A stretch of DNA of 44,331 nucleotides from NCBI GenBank assembly GCA_001794825.1, contig MGLK01000008.1, forward strand, positions 1 to 44,331. The letters run 5' to 3'. The notes beneath the pieces were generated by a model, which did no database searches, was not told where the DNA came from, and worked only from the letters and a program-made list of their open reading frames with translations. Numbering within the stretch: position 1 is the stretch's first letter; each line of letters starts with the position of its first letter. Shown one piece after another: positions 25,442 through 34,626 of this stretch. Source of the DNA: Caulobacterales bacterium RIFCSPHIGHO2_01_FULL_70_19 (GTDB taxonomy: Bacteria > Pseudomonadota > Alphaproteobacteria > Caulobacterales > Caulobacteraceae). A program made the position numbers and the translations under genes.

Positions 25442-25801
25442 TCAGCGATCTTCTTCTTCGTCCGCGTCCTCAGGAAGGTCGCGCGGGGGACCGAACTCCT
25501 GAAGCGCGCGGGCGCTCAACTTTTGGGCGGTGTGCACCGCCAGCCAGACGGAGACCCCGAAACCGAGCACGGTTCCGACGATCATCCCCCACGGCGCGGT
25601 GCGCGCGAACAGGTCCACGCACCAGCCGATCCCCAGCCCCACGAGCACGCCTCCCAGCAGTTCCGCCAGGAGACGATAGCCGTAGCCGACCGCCTTGCCG
25701 CCGTAATCCGGCGGCTCGGGCAGGGCCCGCGCCTCCAGATCGGATGCGCTCCTGTTGAGACGAGCGATCGCCTCTTCGCGCGATTCCGGTGGCAGGGACA
25801 T
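25442..25801 (-). CDS. atpI: ATP synthase assembly protein AtpI/AtpZ family
   Basis: A 119-aa protein with two membrane helices (about 46-66 and 70-92), including GGVLVGLGIGWCVDLF, and acidic ends. The AtpI/AtpZ family helps c-ring assembly or Mg2+ supply. It is the first gene of the Fo operon and overlaps no neighbour. The F1 genes are not in the window, which agrees with separate Fo and F1 operons in alphaproteobacteria. Confidence 0.88.
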   Translation of the reverse strand: MSLPPESREEAIARLNRSASDLEARALPEPPDYGGKAVGYGYRLLAELLGGVLVGLGIGWCVDLFARTAPWGMIVGTVLGFGVSVWLAVHTAQKLSARALQEFGPPRDLPEDADEEEDR

Positions 25802-25856
25802 GGCGGCCTCAGCGCCCCGACACGAATGCCGAGGGGGGTCTGAATTCGGCGCGGAA

Positions 25857-25883
25857 CCTATAGGCGGGACCCCCGCAGGTCAA
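25857..25883 (-). promoter_or_regulatory. Candidate housekeeping promoter of the Fo operon
   Basis: On the minus strand TTGACC (25878-25883) and TATAGG (25857-25862) are 15 bases apart, in keeping with the short spacing of Caulobacter-type sigma-70 promoters. The position would give a leader of about 50 bases before atpI. Matched by eye. Confidence 0.4.
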
Positions 25884-26239
25884 GGCGGCGTGATCCTGCG
25901 TTAGTTCGTTGAAAAATTGCACGATTGTTTCCCCTCATGGCGGGCGTGGCGAACGGTCGCTGCCGCAGGCGCCGGGATTCGCGCAGGAAGGTTCGTCCTC
26001 CGGCGGTTGTCCGTCGCAGGGGCGGGGAGGGAGCGGGGCGCCGGGGCTTCGCCCGGTCTGTGCAGTTTGGGTGACCGTATTCGGCGCAAGCGGGCGCACC
26101 GCGTAGTCGTTTTTCGTTCGCCCCGGCCGACTGGCGGCCCTGTTCGGGCCTTGAAGGCTCGCCGGTCTCGCCTTGCGGCGTCGCCCCCTCCACCACACTT
26201 CGCGTGGTCCCCTCCCCTGCGGGGGAGGAATGAAAGGGG
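25884..26239. other. Gene-free stretch
   Basis: About 355 bases between the Fo promoter region and the next gene. Open frames here (for example minus 25858-26196) lack ribosome binding sites and have compositional-shadow sequence. Apart from an AT-rich patch near 25905-25935 and the palindromic repeat at its right end, I see nothing in it. Confidence 0.5.
26187..26228. repeat. Palindromic intergenic repeat (REP-like)
   Basis: CCTCCCC (26211-26217) pairs with GGGGAGG (26222-26228), and a preceding CCAC...GTGG stem lies at about 26191-26207. This CTCCCC-TGCG-GGGGAG type of palindrome is common between genes in Caulobacterales genomes. It may serve as a 3' end for the minus-strand gene that stops at 26240. 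Only one full copy is seen in the window. Confidence 0.5.
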
Positions 26240-26656
26240 TCAGCGGCCGCCCTGGAGGCAGCGACGACCGGCGTAGAGGCCGTTGAGGTAGAACCAGCGG
26301 TTCTGCACGGCGAGCGCTTCCGCCTGGCGGCGGTCGCGCTCCTCGCGGGTCAGGGCGTCGGCGCCCGCGAAGAGCAGCCCGGCGCCGGGGATGAGCATGG
26401 CGGCGCCCGCTTTCGCGATCTCCCCGAGCCCGCCGCCCGAAGGCGTGCCGCCCATGGTGGCGCTGAGCTGGGCCGCCTCGTCGGCGATCTGGCGACAGGT
26501 GAGGCGTTCGTCCGCCGTTCGGATCACAGGAGCCGGCTGCCCGCCCGTCGCTTCCGCGGCGGGACGATCCGGGGCGTCGGCCTCCTGGGCCAGGGCGGGG
26601 CCGGCGGCGAGGGCCAGGGTCGCGGCGGCGGCGGCGGCCAGGGTCGGGCGTGTCAT
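26240..26656 (-). CDS. Small secreted protein of unknown function
   Basis: The 138-aa protein has an alanine-rich signal peptide (about residues 1-24, ALA-QE). A region with [18 protein letters not shown] follows, then a glycine-rich hydrophobic segment ([19 protein letters not shown], about 82-100) and a charged stretch. A C-terminal cysteine in GRRCLQ could pair with the earlier one. I do not recognise the family beyond similar uncharacterised proteins. It follows dxs by 66 bases on the same strand. Confidence 0.75.
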   Translation of the reverse strand: MTRPTLAAAAAATLALAAGPALAQEADAPDRPAAEATGGQPAPVIRTADERLTCRQIADEAAQLSATMGGTPSGGGLGEIAKAGAAMLIPGAGLLFAGADALTREERDRRQAEALAVQNRWFYLNGLYAGRRCLQGGR

Positions 26657-26722
26657 GTCGGTCGAACTCCACTCCGCCCCCCGACGGGGACAGAACGGCG
26701 TGCGGCCGCAGGGGTTGCCGGA

Positions 26723-28633
26723 TCAGGCGCGGACGGCGCGGGTCGCCTCGACGCCGAGGGCCTGCAGGGCGGCGGCGGCGATGTGGGAGGCGTTCAGGCC
26801 CGCCGCCTCGTACTGGGCGAAGGGTGCGTCCTGGTCCTGGAAGACGTCGGGCAGGTGCAGGGTGCGGATCTTCAGCCCGGCGTCGAGCGCCCCCTTCTCC
26901 GCCAGCAGCTGCAGCACAAAGGCGCCGAAGCCGCCCATGGCCCCCTCCTCCACCGTGATCAGGGCCTCGTGCTCGCGCGCGAGCCGCAGGATCAGATCCG
27001 CGTCCAGCGGCTTGGCGAAGCGGGCGTCGGCGACGGTGGCCGAGACGCCGCGGGCGGCCAGCGCCTCGGCCGCCTTGAGCGACTCCTGCAGGCGCGTGCC
27101 CAGCGACAGGATGGCGACCGCCGTGCCCTCGCGGACGATGCGGCCCCTGCCGATCTCCAGCGGGGCGGCGAGTTCGGGAATCTCCACGCCGACGCCGTCG
27201 CCGCGCGGATAACGGAAGGCCGAGGGGCGGTCGTCGATCTCGAGCGAGGTGGCGATCATGGCCGCCAGTTCGGCCTCGTCGGCGGCGGCCATCAGCACCA
27301 TGCCCGGCAGGGCCCCCATGTAGCCGATGTCGAAGGAGCCGGCGTGGGTCGAGCCGTCGGCGCCCACGAGGCCGGCTCGGTCCATGGCGAAGCGCACCGG
27401 CAGCGACTGGATGGCCACGTCGTGCACGACCTGGTCGTAGCCGCGCTGGAGGAAGGTCGAGTAAATGGCGCAGACCGGCTTCATCCCGTCGGCGGCGAGG
27501 CCGGCGGCGAAGGTGACGGCGTGCTGCTCGGCGATGCCGACGTCGTAGGTGCGGTCAGGGAAGGCCTGGCCGAACAGGTCGAGGCCGGTGCCCGAGGGCA
27601 TGGCCGCGGTGATGGCGACGATCGACGGGTCCAGGTTCGCCCGCTTGATCAGCTCGGTCCCGAACACCTTGGTGTAGCTGGGCGCGTTGGAGGCCGGCTT
27701 CGACTGCTTGCCGGAGACGACGTCGAACTTGACCACCGCGTGCAGCTTGTCGGCGCTGCTTTCCGCCGGGGCGTAGCCCTTGCCCTTCTGGGTGACGACG
27801 TGGACCAGCACCGGACGGTCGGTGATGGCCGCGGCGTTCTTCAGGATGGGCACCAGATTGTCCATGTCGTGCCCGTCGATCGGCCCGACGTAGTAGAAGC
27901 CCAGCTCCTCGAAGAAGGTGCCGCCGGTGACCATGCCGCGGGCGTATTCCTCGGCCTTCTTCGCCGCCTGCTTGAACGGGCGGGGCAGGTGTTCGGCGAA
28001 CTTCTTGCCGATCTTGCGCATGCCCCGGTAGGTCCCGCCGGAGACGAGGCCGGCGAGATAGGCGCTCATGCCGCCGACCGGCGGGGCGATCGACATGTCG
28101 TTGTCGTTGAGCACCACCATGAGCTGGCCGCGCGTCGCCTCGACGGCGTTGTTCATCGCCTCATAGGCCATGCCGGCGGACATGGAGCCGTCGCCGATGA
28201 CGGCCACGACGCGGTTGGTTCCGCCCTTCTGGTCGCGGGCGGCGGCGAAGCCGAGGGCGGCCGAGATCGAGGTCGAGGCGTGGGCGGCGCCGAACGGGTC
28301 GTATTCGCTCTCCGACCGCTTGGTGAAGCCGGACAGGCCGCCGCCCTGGCGCAGGGTGCGGATGCGGTCGCGCCGGCCGGTCAGGATCTTGTGCGGGTAG
28401 CACTGGTGGCCGACGTCCCAGATCAGGATGTCCTTCGGCGTCTCGAAGACGTGGTGCAGGGCCACCGTCAGCTCGACCACGCCCAGCCCGGCGCCGAGGT
28501 GGCCGCCGGTGACGGAGACGGCGTCGATGGTCTCGGCCCGGACCTCGTCGGCCAGCTGCTTCAGCCGCGGGATGTCGAATCCGCGCATGTCGGCGGGCAG
28601 CTTGACCTGGTCGAGGAGCGGGGTGTCGGGCAT
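26723..28633 (-). CDS. dxs: 1-deoxy-D-xylulose-5-phosphate synthase
   Basis: First MEP-pathway enzyme, joining pyruvate and glyceraldehyde-3-phosphate, 636 aa. Thiamine diphosphate binding is shown by [16 protein letters not shown] and by [17 protein letters not shown] near the N-terminus. The transketolase-type centre has [18 protein letters not shown] and [18 protein letters not shown] 28633 fits the family N-terminus; an open frame from 28744 adds an unlikely extension. It lies 165 bases downstream of ispA on the same strand. Confidence 0.97.
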   Translation of the reverse strand: MPDTPLLDQVKLPADMRGFDIPRLKQLADEVRAETIDAVSVTGGHLGAGLGVVELTVALHHVFETPKDILIWDVGHQCYPHKILTGRRDRIRTLRQGGGLSGFTKRSESEYDPFGAAHASTSISAALGFAAARDQKGGTNRVVAVIGDGSMSAGMAYEAMNNAVEATRGQLMVVLNDNDMSIAPPVGGMSAYLAGLVSGGTYRGMRKIGKKFAEHLPRPFKQAAKKAEEYARGMVTGGTFFEELGFYYVGPIDGHDMDNLVPILKNAAAITDRPVLVHVVTQKGKGYAPAESSADKLHAVVKFDVVSGKQSKPASNAPSYTKVFGTELIKRANLDPSIVAITAAMPSGTGLDLFGQAFPDRTYDVGIAEQHAVTFAAGLAADGMKPVCAIYSTFLQRGYDQVVHDVAIQSLPVRFAMDRAGLVGADGSTHAGSFDIGYMGALPGMVLMAAADEAELAAMIATSLEIDDRPSAFRYPRGDGVGVEIPELAAPLEIGRGRIVREGTAVAILSLGTRLQESLKAAEALAARGVSATVADARFAKPLDADLILRLAREHEALITVEEGAMGGFGAFVLQLLAEKGALDAGLKIRTLHLPDVFQDQDAPFAQYEAAGLNASHIAAAALQALGVEATRAVRA

Positions 28634-28798
28634 CGGGGTAACTTGGACTGCGCCCGGGACGGGCGAAACGATGAGGCTATCCCATGAACGCCTAGCACGG
28701 CGAACGCCAGTGAGGGATTCCTGAGCAGTTCGTGAACGTCGCACCGGGCGCAGGCGATCCGGGGCCGGACCGTGGCGGCCCGGAGGGACGGAGCGGGA

Positions 28799-29659
28799 TC
28801 ACGACCTGCGCTGCAGGACGTAGTCGACGCTGGCCTTGAGGATGTCGGCGTCGGGGCCGAAGGCGTCGAGGTGCGACCGCGCCTGGTCGGCGAGGTGGCC
28901 GACGCGGCGGCGGGCGGCGTCGACCCCGAGCAGGGTGACGAAGTTGGTCTTGCCCTGGGCGTGATCCTTGCGAGCCGCCTTGCCGAGGATGTCCTCGTCG
29001 CCCTCGACGTCGAGCAGGTCGTCGACGATCTGGTAGGCGAGGCCGATGTCGTGGGCGAAGCTGGTCAGGGCCTGGCGCTCGGACTCGCGGGCCCGGGCCA
29101 CGATCAGCGGGATCTCGAAGGCGTAGGTGAACAGGGCCCCGGTCTTGAGCCGCTGCATGCGGGCGACGCCGCCGAGGTCGTCGCGCACGCCCAGCAGGTC
29201 GATCATCTGGCCGCCGGCCATGCCGCGGGCGCCCGAGGCCATCGACAGCCGCGCGGCGAGCTCGCAGCGCACCGCCGGGTCGTCGTGGGTGTCGGGATGC
29301 AGGACGATGTCGAAGGCGGCGGTCTGCAGGGCGTCGCCGGCGAGGATGGCGGTGGCCTCGTCATAGGCGCGGTGCAGCGTCGGCCGGCCGCGGCGGACGT
29401 CGTCGTCGTCCATCGCCGGCAGGTCGTCGTGGACGAGGCTGTAGGCGTGGACGCATTCGAGGGCGCAGGCGGCGCGCAGCACCGGGCGCTCCTCGATATC
29501 GAACAGACGGGCCGCCTCGAGGGCGAAGAAGGGCCGCAGCCGTTTGCCGGGGCCGAGGGCCGCATAGCGCATGGCCTCGGTCAGCCGCGATTCCGGCCCG
29601 TCGGCGCGGGGCAGCAGCTCGTCCAGGGCCACGGTGACGAGGTCGGCGACCTCGGCCAC
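28799..29659 (-). CDS. ispA: Farnesyl/geranyl diphosphate synthase
   Basis: Short-chain trans-prenyltransferase, 286 aa from GTG 29659. The first aspartate-rich motif is in [16 protein letters not shown] (DDxxD with extended FARM as in bacterial FPP synthases), the second is [17 protein letters not shown] and GGQMIDL are also present. The product chain length is inferred from the family. Upstream of the GTG the frame stays open for about 16 codons into the csaA stop; a CTG overlapping that stop (CTGA) is a conceivable alternative start. Confidence 0.93.
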   Translation of the reverse strand: MAEVADLVTVALDELLPRADGPESRLTEAMRYAALGPGKRLRPFFALEAARLFDIEERPVLRAACALECVHAYSLVHDDLPAMDDDDVRRGRPTLHRAYDEATAILAGDALQTAAFDIVLHPDTHDDPAVRCELAARLSMASGARGMAGGQMIDLLGVRDDLGGVARMQRLKTGALFTYAFEIPLIVARARESERQALTSFAHDIGLAYQIVDDLLDVEGDEDILGKAARKDHAQGKTNFVTLLGVDAARRRVGHLADQARSHLDAFGPDADILKASVDYVLQRRS

Positions 29660-29703
29660 CCGGTCGATGACGCCCTGCTCCGGCGAGTTGGCGGCGAGGA
29701 CGG

Positions 29704-30057
29704 TCAGAACAGCCTCCCGCCCACCGGCACGTCGCGATCGACGCCGACGAGGACGACCTTGCCGTTCGCATCGGGGAAGCCGAGCGTCAGGACCTCGGAA
29801 ATGAAGGGCCCGATCTGGCGCGGCGGGAAGTTGACCACGGCGGCGACCTTGCGGCCCTGCAACTGCTCGAGGGTGTAGTGCTCGGTGATCTGGGCCGAGG
29901 ACTTCTTCACGCCGACGTCGGGGCCGAAGTCGATGGTCAGCCGGAACGCCGGCTTGCGCGCCTCGGGGAAGGGCTCGGCCTTGACCACCTCGCCGACGCG
30001 GATGTCGACCTTGAGGAAGTCGTCGAAGGCGATGCGTTCGGCGGGCGGACCGGACAT
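29704..30057 (-). CDS. csaA: CsaA-type tRNA-binding/export-related protein
   Basis: Single OB-fold domain of 117 aa (about residues 12-115). Typical blocks are [30 protein letters not shown] and a GFPD segment near the end. CsaA proteins bind tRNA-like structures and were described as export chaperones in Bacillus. Start and the xseB stop overlap by one base (TGATG). Confidence 0.9.
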   Translation of the reverse strand: MSGPPAERIAFDDFLKVDIRVGEVVKAEPFPEARKPAFRLTIDFGPDVGVKKSSAQITEHYTLEQLQGRKVAAVVNFPPRQIGPFISEVLTLGFPDANGKVVLVGVDRDVPVGGRLF

Positions 30058-30305
30058 CACTCGAACGCGGCCGGCTCGGCGCCGCGCGGCTGGCCGTCGG
30101 GACCGACGACGATCTTCTCGACGCGCAGCTGGGCGGCCTTCAGGCGGGCCTCGCAATGGGCCTTGAGGCGCGCGCCCTCCTCGTAGAGCGCGATGGACTC
30201 CTCGAGCGGCGCCTGGCCGGATTCGAGTTTCTGGACGATCTGTTCGAGGCGCTGCAGGGCGTCCTCGAAGCTGAGGTCGGCGGGAATGGCGGGAGCGTCG
30301 GTCAT
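30057..30305 (-). CDS. xseB: Exodeoxyribonuclease VII small subunit
   Basis: The 82-aa protein has the family signature [32 protein letters not shown] (about residues 10-46). It partners with XseA in single-strand exonuclease VII. Linkage of xseB to ispA and dxs is a recurrent arrangement in proteobacteria. A longer frame to 30341 adds an unlikely N-terminus. Confidence 0.95.
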   Translation of the reverse strand: MTDAPAIPADLSFEDALQRLEQIVQKLESGQAPLEESIALYEEGARLKAHCEARLKAAQLRVEKIVVGPDGQPRGAEPAAFE

Positions 30306-30387
30306 CGCGGGGACCCTAGAGGGGGCCGTTCGCCGTCTCAAGCGGCTCCATGGTCCGCGCGCCGGCCCTTCGGCCTGCCTGAGCGGC

Positions 30388-31065
30388 TCAGCGCTTCTCG
30401 TAGCGGCGCTGCGACCAGTATTTGTAGCCCTGGTTGTGGACCAGCTTCCAGCCGTCGGCCTTCAAACGGCGGCCGACCATGTGGTTGAAGTAGCCGTGGG
30501 CGAGGACGAGGACGTCCTGCCCCGCCTCGGCGCGGGCGATCAGGGCCTGGGCGGCCTGTTCGGCGCGGATCTCGGCCTGGGCGCGGGTCTCCTGGCCCTC
30601 GTGGTGGTTGAAGGCGTGCCACCAGATGCGGGCCACGGCGCCCCAGTATTTGGGCGGAAGCTTGAACCACGACGGGAAGTGCGGCGGCGGCAGCGGGGCC
30701 TCGATGAACAGGGCGTCGGACATCACCTCCTTGCCGGCGGCGACGGCGGCGGCGGTCTCCTGGGCGCGCTGGCGGGTGGAGGCGTAGATGGCCCCGGCGC
30801 CCTCGGCGGTGGCGACCAGCTCGGGCGGGGGCGTCTGGCCGGCGCGCAGGCCGCCGACCTCGTAGCGCGCCCACCAGTCGCGATACTGGTCCGAGGTGAG
30901 CAGGCATTTGCGCGACAGGGCCGGCTCGCCATGCCGCGCCAGGATGATGGCGCCGGGGCGCACGGCGACAAGGGCCGTGGAGCGGGGCGCGGGGGTCGGG
31001 AGCGACGAATCCGGAGGGGGTTCACGGGCGGGGGCTGACATGCGCGACAGGTCGGAAAGTCCCAT
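30388..31065 (-). CDS. Histidine phosphatase family protein
   Basis: Phosphoglycerate-mutase-like fold with the catalytic RHG motif (ILARHGEPALS). A later H-G of the second active-site histidine (LAHGYFNHMVG) and an arginine in the STRQRAQET helix complete the active site. From ATG 31065 it is 225 aa; the frame continues to GTG 31212, and ATG 31041 is also possible. AAGGG about 11 bases before 31065 supports the middle choice. The substrate is unknown. It lies 82 bases upstream of xseB on the same strand. Confidence 0.85.
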   Translation of the reverse strand: MGLSDLSRMSAPAREPPPDSSLPTPAPRSTALVAVRPGAIILARHGEPALSRKCLLTSDQYRDWWARYEVGGLRAGQTPPPELVATAEGAGAIYASTRQRAQETAAAVAAGKEVMSDALFIEAPLPPPHFPSWFKLPPKYWGAVARIWWHAFNHHEGQETRAQAEIRAEQAAQALIARAEAGQDVLVLAHGYFNHMVGRRLKADGWKLVHNQGYKYWSQRRYEKR

Positions 31066-31275
31066 GCGATCCGACCCTTCGTCCTCCCCCAAAGCCTGGA
31101 CCGGGGCGACCGCCGGGCGGCCGGACCCCGTCAGGTGGTAGCCGCCCGCGGGCGAGGTGACAACCTCGTCGGCGCGGGCGGTCGGCGGGGGCGTGTGGAC
31201 GGACCGGCTCACGCGGCGAGACTAGGCCCGCGAGAAGCTCTTGTCGCGCCCGGATCGAGGCGCTAGGCGCCGGTG

Positions 31276-31803
31276 ATGACCGACGCCGTGATCCGCCCCG
31301 CCGAAGCCGCCGACGCCGCCGCCCTCGCCGAGGTGGGCCGGCAGACCTTCATCGACACCTTCGTCGACGGATTCGCCATCCCCTACCCGGCCGACGACCT
31401 GGCGGCGTTTCTCGACGCCAGCTTCAATGCGGAGACCATCGGCGCCAAGCTCAGGGAGCCCGGCGCCGCCTGGTGGGTGGCGGAGAAGGACGGCCGGCTG
31501 CTGGCCTTCGCCAACACCGGGCCCAACACCCTGCCCCACCCGGAGGCGCGCCCCAGCCATGCGGAGCTGCGGCGGCTTTACGTCTCGAAGCCGGCCCAGG
31601 GACTCGGCCTGGGCACGCGGCTGCTGGAGACGGCGCTGGCATGGATGGAGGCGCACACCGACGGGCCGCTGTGGATCGGCGTGTGGAGCGGCAACCTGAA
31701 GGCGCAGAAGCTGTATGCGGCCTACGGCTTCGAAAAGGCTGGCGAGTACCAGTATCCCGTCGGCCGGTGGATGGACGACGAGTTCATCCTGCGGCGCGGC
31801 TGA
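31276..31803 (+). CDS. GNAT family N-acetyltransferase
   Basis: The 175-aa protein has the acetyl-CoA-binding motif VSKPAQGLGLGTRLLETAL (R/Q-x-x-G-x-G/A) and the final strand AAYGFEKAGEY. No membrane or signal segment. The substrate is unknown. GTG 31273 and ATG 31276 are both possible, with no clear ribosome binding site. It opens a plus-strand block with the DUF72 gene 36 bases downstream. Confidence 0.88.
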   Translation: MTDAVIRPAEAADAAALAEVGRQTFIDTFVDGFAIPYPADDLAAFLDASFNAETIGAKLREPGAAWWVAEKDGRLLAFANTGPNTLPHPEARPSHAELRRLYVSKPAQGLGLGTRLLETALAWMEAHTDGPLWIGVWSGNLKAQKLYAAYGFEKAGEYQYPVGRWMDDEFILRRG

Positions 31804-31839
31804 GGCGGAACCCCGGGCCGGCGGCCGGGTTCGGTCGCC

Positions 31840-32565
31840 ATGCGCGACGTTCGGATCGGCACCTCGGGCTGGGCCTACAGGGACTGGAACGGGCCCTTCT
31901 ATCCGGAGGAGGTGAAGGCGGCCGCGCGGCTGGAATATATCTCGCGCCGCTTCCGGACGCTGGAGATCAACGCCAGCTTCTACCGCATGCCGACCGACAA
32001 GGCCGTGGCGGGCTGGCGGGAACAGACGCCGGACGACTTCCTGTTCGCCTGGAAGGCCTCGCGGTTCATCACCCACAACAAGAAGCTGAAGGATCCGGAG
32101 GAGCCGCTGGCCTATATGTTCCAGCGGATCGCCGGGCTGAAGGACAAGATCGGGCCGATCCTGTTCCAGCTGCCGCCGAACCTGCACCGCAACGACGAAC
32201 GGCTGGACGGCTTCCTCGACGCCCTGCCCGAAGGCCGCCGATACAGCATCGAGTTCCGCCACCCGGACTGGTACGCCGACGCGGTGCTGGAGATGCTGCG
32301 GCGGCGGAACGTGGCCCTGTGCCTGTCGGACCACCATCACGCGCCCGCGCCGTGGGAGGCGACGGCGGACTTCATCTACCTGCGCGGCCACGGCCCCGGC
32401 GGGCGCTACCACGGCCGCTATGGCGAGGCCGCGCTGAAGGACTGGGCCAGGGCGATCCGCCGGTGGCGCGAGGACCGCGACGTCTTCGTCTATTTCGACA
32501 ACGACATCAAAAGCGCCGCGCCGCAGGATGCGGATCAGCTGATTGGGCTGTTGCGGAAGGCCTGA
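31840..32565 (+). CDS. DUF72 (YecE-like) protein
   Basis: The 241-aa TIM-barrel-like protein has the DUF72 signatures IGTSGWAYRDW at the start, TLEINASFYRMP and LFQLPP, and YVYFDNDIKSAAPQDA-like at the end. Function of the family is unknown. It lies 12 bases upstream of the CoxE-like gene, so the two are likely co-transcribed. Confidence 0.93.
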   Translation: MRDVRIGTSGWAYRDWNGPFYPEEVKAAARLEYISRRFRTLEINASFYRMPTDKAVAGWREQTPDDFLFAWKASRFITHNKKLKDPEEPLAYMFQRIAGLKDKIGPILFQLPPNLHRNDERLDGFLDALPEGRRYSIEFRHPDWYADAVLEMLRRRNVALCLSDHHHAPAPWEATADFIYLRGHGPGGRYHGRYGEAALKDWARAIRRWREDRDVFVYFDNDIKSAAPQDADQLIGLLRKA

Positions 32566-32577
32566 TAGGGTCGGCGC

Positions 32578-33756
32578 ATGCTCCTCCCCTTCTTCACCGC
32601 CCTGCGCGACGCCAAGGTGCCCGTGTCGATGAAGGAATGGCTTCATCTGATGGAGGCGATGGACCGCGGGGTGGCTGGCGGCCGGGTGGAGGACTTCTAT
32701 CACCTGTCGCGGGCGGTGCTGGTCAAGGACGAGAAGCACTACGACCGGTTCGACCAGGTGTTCGGCAAGGTGTTCGCTGGGGTCGAGACCGTCGGCGCAG
32801 GCGAGGAGCTGACCACTGACATCCCGGAAGACTGGCTGCGGCTGCTGACCGAGAAATATCTGACCGACGAGGAGAAGGCGCAGATCGAGGCGCTGGGCGG
32901 GTTCGAGAAGCTTATGGAGACGCTGAAGCAGCGTCTGGAGGAGCAGAAGGGCCGCCACGAGGGCGGCGCCAAGTGGATCGGCACCGGCGGGACCAGCCCG
33001 TTCGGCCACGGCGGCTACAATCCCGAGGGGGTGCGCATCGGCGGGCCCGGACGGCACGGCCGGGCGGTCAAGGTGTGGGAGAAGCGCGAGTACCGGAACC
33101 TCGACGACAGCGTCGAACTGGGCACGCGCAACATCAAGGTGGCGCTGCGCCGGCTGAGGCGGTTCGCGCGGCAGGGGGCCGCCGACGAGCTGGACATGGA
33201 CGCCACCATCGACGGCACGGCGCGCCAGGGCTGGCTGGACATCCACATGCGGCCCGAGCGGCGCAACACCATCAAGGTGCTGCTGTTCCTCGACATCGGC
33301 GGCTCGATGGATGCACATGTGAAGATGTGCGAGGAGCTGTTCTCGGCCGCCCGGACCGAGTTCAGGCACCTGGAATTCTTCTACTTCCACAACTGCCTCT
33401 ACGAGGGCGTGTGGAAGGACAACCGTCGCCGGCACACGGAAAAGATTCCCACCTGGGACCTGCTGCACAAGTACCCCGCGGACTGGCGGGCGATCTTCGT
33501 CGGCGACGCGACCATGAGCCCCTACGAGGTGACCATGCCGGGCGGCTCGGTCGAGCACTGGAACGAGGAGGCCGGCGCGGTCTGGCTGAAGCGGGCGACG
33601 CAGCAGTGGGACCGGGTGGCGTGGCTGAATCCGTCGCCGGAGCGGTACTGGAGCTATTCGCCCTCGGTGGGCCTGATCCGGGAATTGGTCGACGAGCGGA
33701 TGTATCCGCTGACCCTGGAGGGACTGGAACGGGCGATGCGGGCGCTCGCCAAATGA
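32578..33756 (+). CDS. CoxE-like von Willebrand factor A domain protein
   Basis: The 392-aa protein has an N-terminal helical region and a VWA-like domain from about residue 230. The metal-binding (MIDAS) motif is D-I-G-G-S-M (Asp239), where most VWA domains have D-x-S-x-S; this D-V/I-G-G-S form is usual for this subfamily. Such CoxE-like proteins often pair with MoxR-type AAA+ ATPases in metal-cofactor or complex assembly; no such ATPase is in the window. It has no transmembrane helix. Confidence 0.88.
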   Translation: MLLPFFTALRDAKVPVSMKEWLHLMEAMDRGVAGGRVEDFYHLSRAVLVKDEKHYDRFDQVFGKVFAGVETVGAGEELTTDIPEDWLRLLTEKYLTDEEKAQIEALGGFEKLMETLKQRLEEQKGRHEGGAKWIGTGGTSPFGHGGYNPEGVRIGGPGRHGRAVKVWEKREYRNLDDSVELGTRNIKVALRRLRRFARQGAADELDMDATIDGTARQGWLDIHMRPERRNTIKVLLFLDIGGSMDAHVKMCEELFSAARTEFRHLEFFYFHNCLYEGVWKDNRRRHTEKIPTWDLLHKYPADWRAIFVGDATMSPYEVTMPGGSVEHWNEEAGAVWLKRATQQWDRVAWLNPSPERYWSYSPSVGLIRELVDERMYPLTLEGLERAMRALAK

Positions 33757-33788
33757 GTTAGGCTGGGCGCCCGCACAGGAGGACGCCC

Positions 33789-34301
33789 ATGCTCGCCGTC
33801 GTCATCGCCGCCCTGCTGCAGCAGACCTCGCCGGCCGCCGCGGACCAGGTGGTGTGGTCCGAGCCCCAGGCCGCGGCCCCCGTCGTCGCGGAAGTCGCGC
33901 CGCCGCCGATTCCGGATTCAGCGCGAACGGATCCCTACGGGTACGAGCGGGCCCAGTGCAGCCCGCTGATCCGCAGCTCCGATGAGACGCTGGAGGCGTG
34001 TCAGGCGCGGGTGCGAACGGTGCTGGCCGCCCATCTCGGCGACGCCCTGCCGGCCGGGCTGGCTCCGGCGCCGGCGACCGAGGCCTGCCGGCCGGAAGCG
34101 GAGGGCGATCGCTACGGCCTCCAATGCGGCGCGCCTTCGCGCAGCGGCCCCGCGTCGGCCGTGCTGGACGAACGCATCTGCGAAACCCGCCCGCGCGCCC
34201 GGCCGGGCGGCGGGGTGGCCTGGGAGGAGCAATGCCGCCCCGCCAGCCGTCGCGACGAACGCGACCAGGGCCTGACCATCCGCTGGGGCGAGCGGGACTG
34301 A
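33789..34301 (+). CDS. Small secreted cysteine-containing protein of unknown function
   Basis: The 170-aa protein has a short signal peptide (about residues 1-18, cleavage near SPAAA). A Pro/Ala-rich stretch follows, then a cysteine-bearing region with six cysteines. AGGAGG six bases before ATG supports the start. I do not recognise a family. Confidence 0.75.
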   Translation: MLAVVIAALLQQTSPAAADQVVWSEPQAAAPVVAEVAPPPIPDSARTDPYGYERAQCSPLIRSSDETLEACQARVRTVLAAHLGDALPAGLAPAPATEACRPEAEGDRYGLQCGAPSRSGPASAVLDERICETRPRARPGGGVAWEEQCRPASRRDERDQGLTIRWGERD

Positions 34302-34309
34302 CCGGACAC

Positions 34310-34334
34310 GCCGCCCGCCGGACCGGCGAGCGGC
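34310..34334. terminator. GC-rich hairpin between convergent genes
   Basis: GCCGCcCGCC and GGCGaGCGGC form an imperfect stem between the secreted protein gene and the csbD-like gene. No T-run follows on either strand, so terminator function is tentative. Confidence 0.35.
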
Positions 34335-34355
34335 GCCCGGCCTGAACGACGAAGA

Positions 34356-34541
34356 TCAGTGGCGCTTGTCGTCGCGCAGGGCGTCCTTCACGCCGCCGAC
34401 GGCGTTCTGGACCTTGCCCTCGACCTGGTCGGCCTTGCCTTCGGTCTTCATCTTCTCGTCGCCGGTGATGTCGCCGGCGGTTTCCTTGATCTTGCCGCCC
34501 ATGTGTTTGGCGGAACCTTCGACGCGATCATGATCGGGCAT
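34356..34541 (-). CDS. CsbD family stress protein
   Basis: Small hydrophilic protein of 61 aa with the CsbD signature DRVEGSAKHMGGKIKETAGD and a charged repeat after it (GKADQVEGKVQNAVGG). CsbD is named for general stress regulation in Bacillus; its molecular function is unknown. The start ATG 34541 has a strong AGAAGGAGG site. An exact EcfG-type promoter lies about 50 bases upstream, tying it to the alphaproteobacterial general stress response. A longer frame to 34724 overlaps the Nudix gene. Confidence 0.92.
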   Translation of the reverse strand: MPDHDRVEGSAKHMGGKIKETAGDITGDEKMKTEGKADQVEGKVQNAVGGVKDALRDDKRH

Positions 34542-34591
34542 GTGGGCCTCCTTCTGTCGGCGCGGCCGGTATGACAGCGCTTCGAGGGGCC

Positions 34592-34617
34592 AACGGGTCG
34601 CGGGCCCGGCCCGTTCC
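34592..34617 (-). promoter_or_regulatory. EcfG (SigT)-type promoter for the csbD-like gene
   Basis: On the minus strand GGAAC (34613-34617) and CGTT (34592-34595) are 17 bases apart, an exact match to the EcfG consensus, in the gap between the Nudix stop and the csbD-like start. Confidence 0.75.
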
Positions 34618-34626
34618 GGGAAGGGT

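Noticed and set aside
25858-26196. A 112-aa minus-strand frame before the Fo operon
   Set aside because: No ribosome binding site, biased composition and overlap with the probable atp promoter.
26694-26718. GCAAC-N16-CGTT on the minus strand upstream of the small secreted protein gene
   Set aside because: One mismatch in the -35; plausible position but too weak to annotate without expression data.
26783-28687. A 634-aa plus-strand open frame opposite dxs
   Set aside because: Antisense to an unmistakable dxs with shadow composition.
31807-31831. GGAAC-N16-GGTT upstream of the DUF72 gene
   Set aside because: Mismatch in the -10 and only nine bases to the start codon.
31222-33558. A 778-aa open frame on the minus strand opposite DUF72 and the VWA gene
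   Set aside because: Low-complexity Arg/Pro/Gln/His-rich sequence without ribosome binding site, antisense to recognised genes; typical GC shadow.
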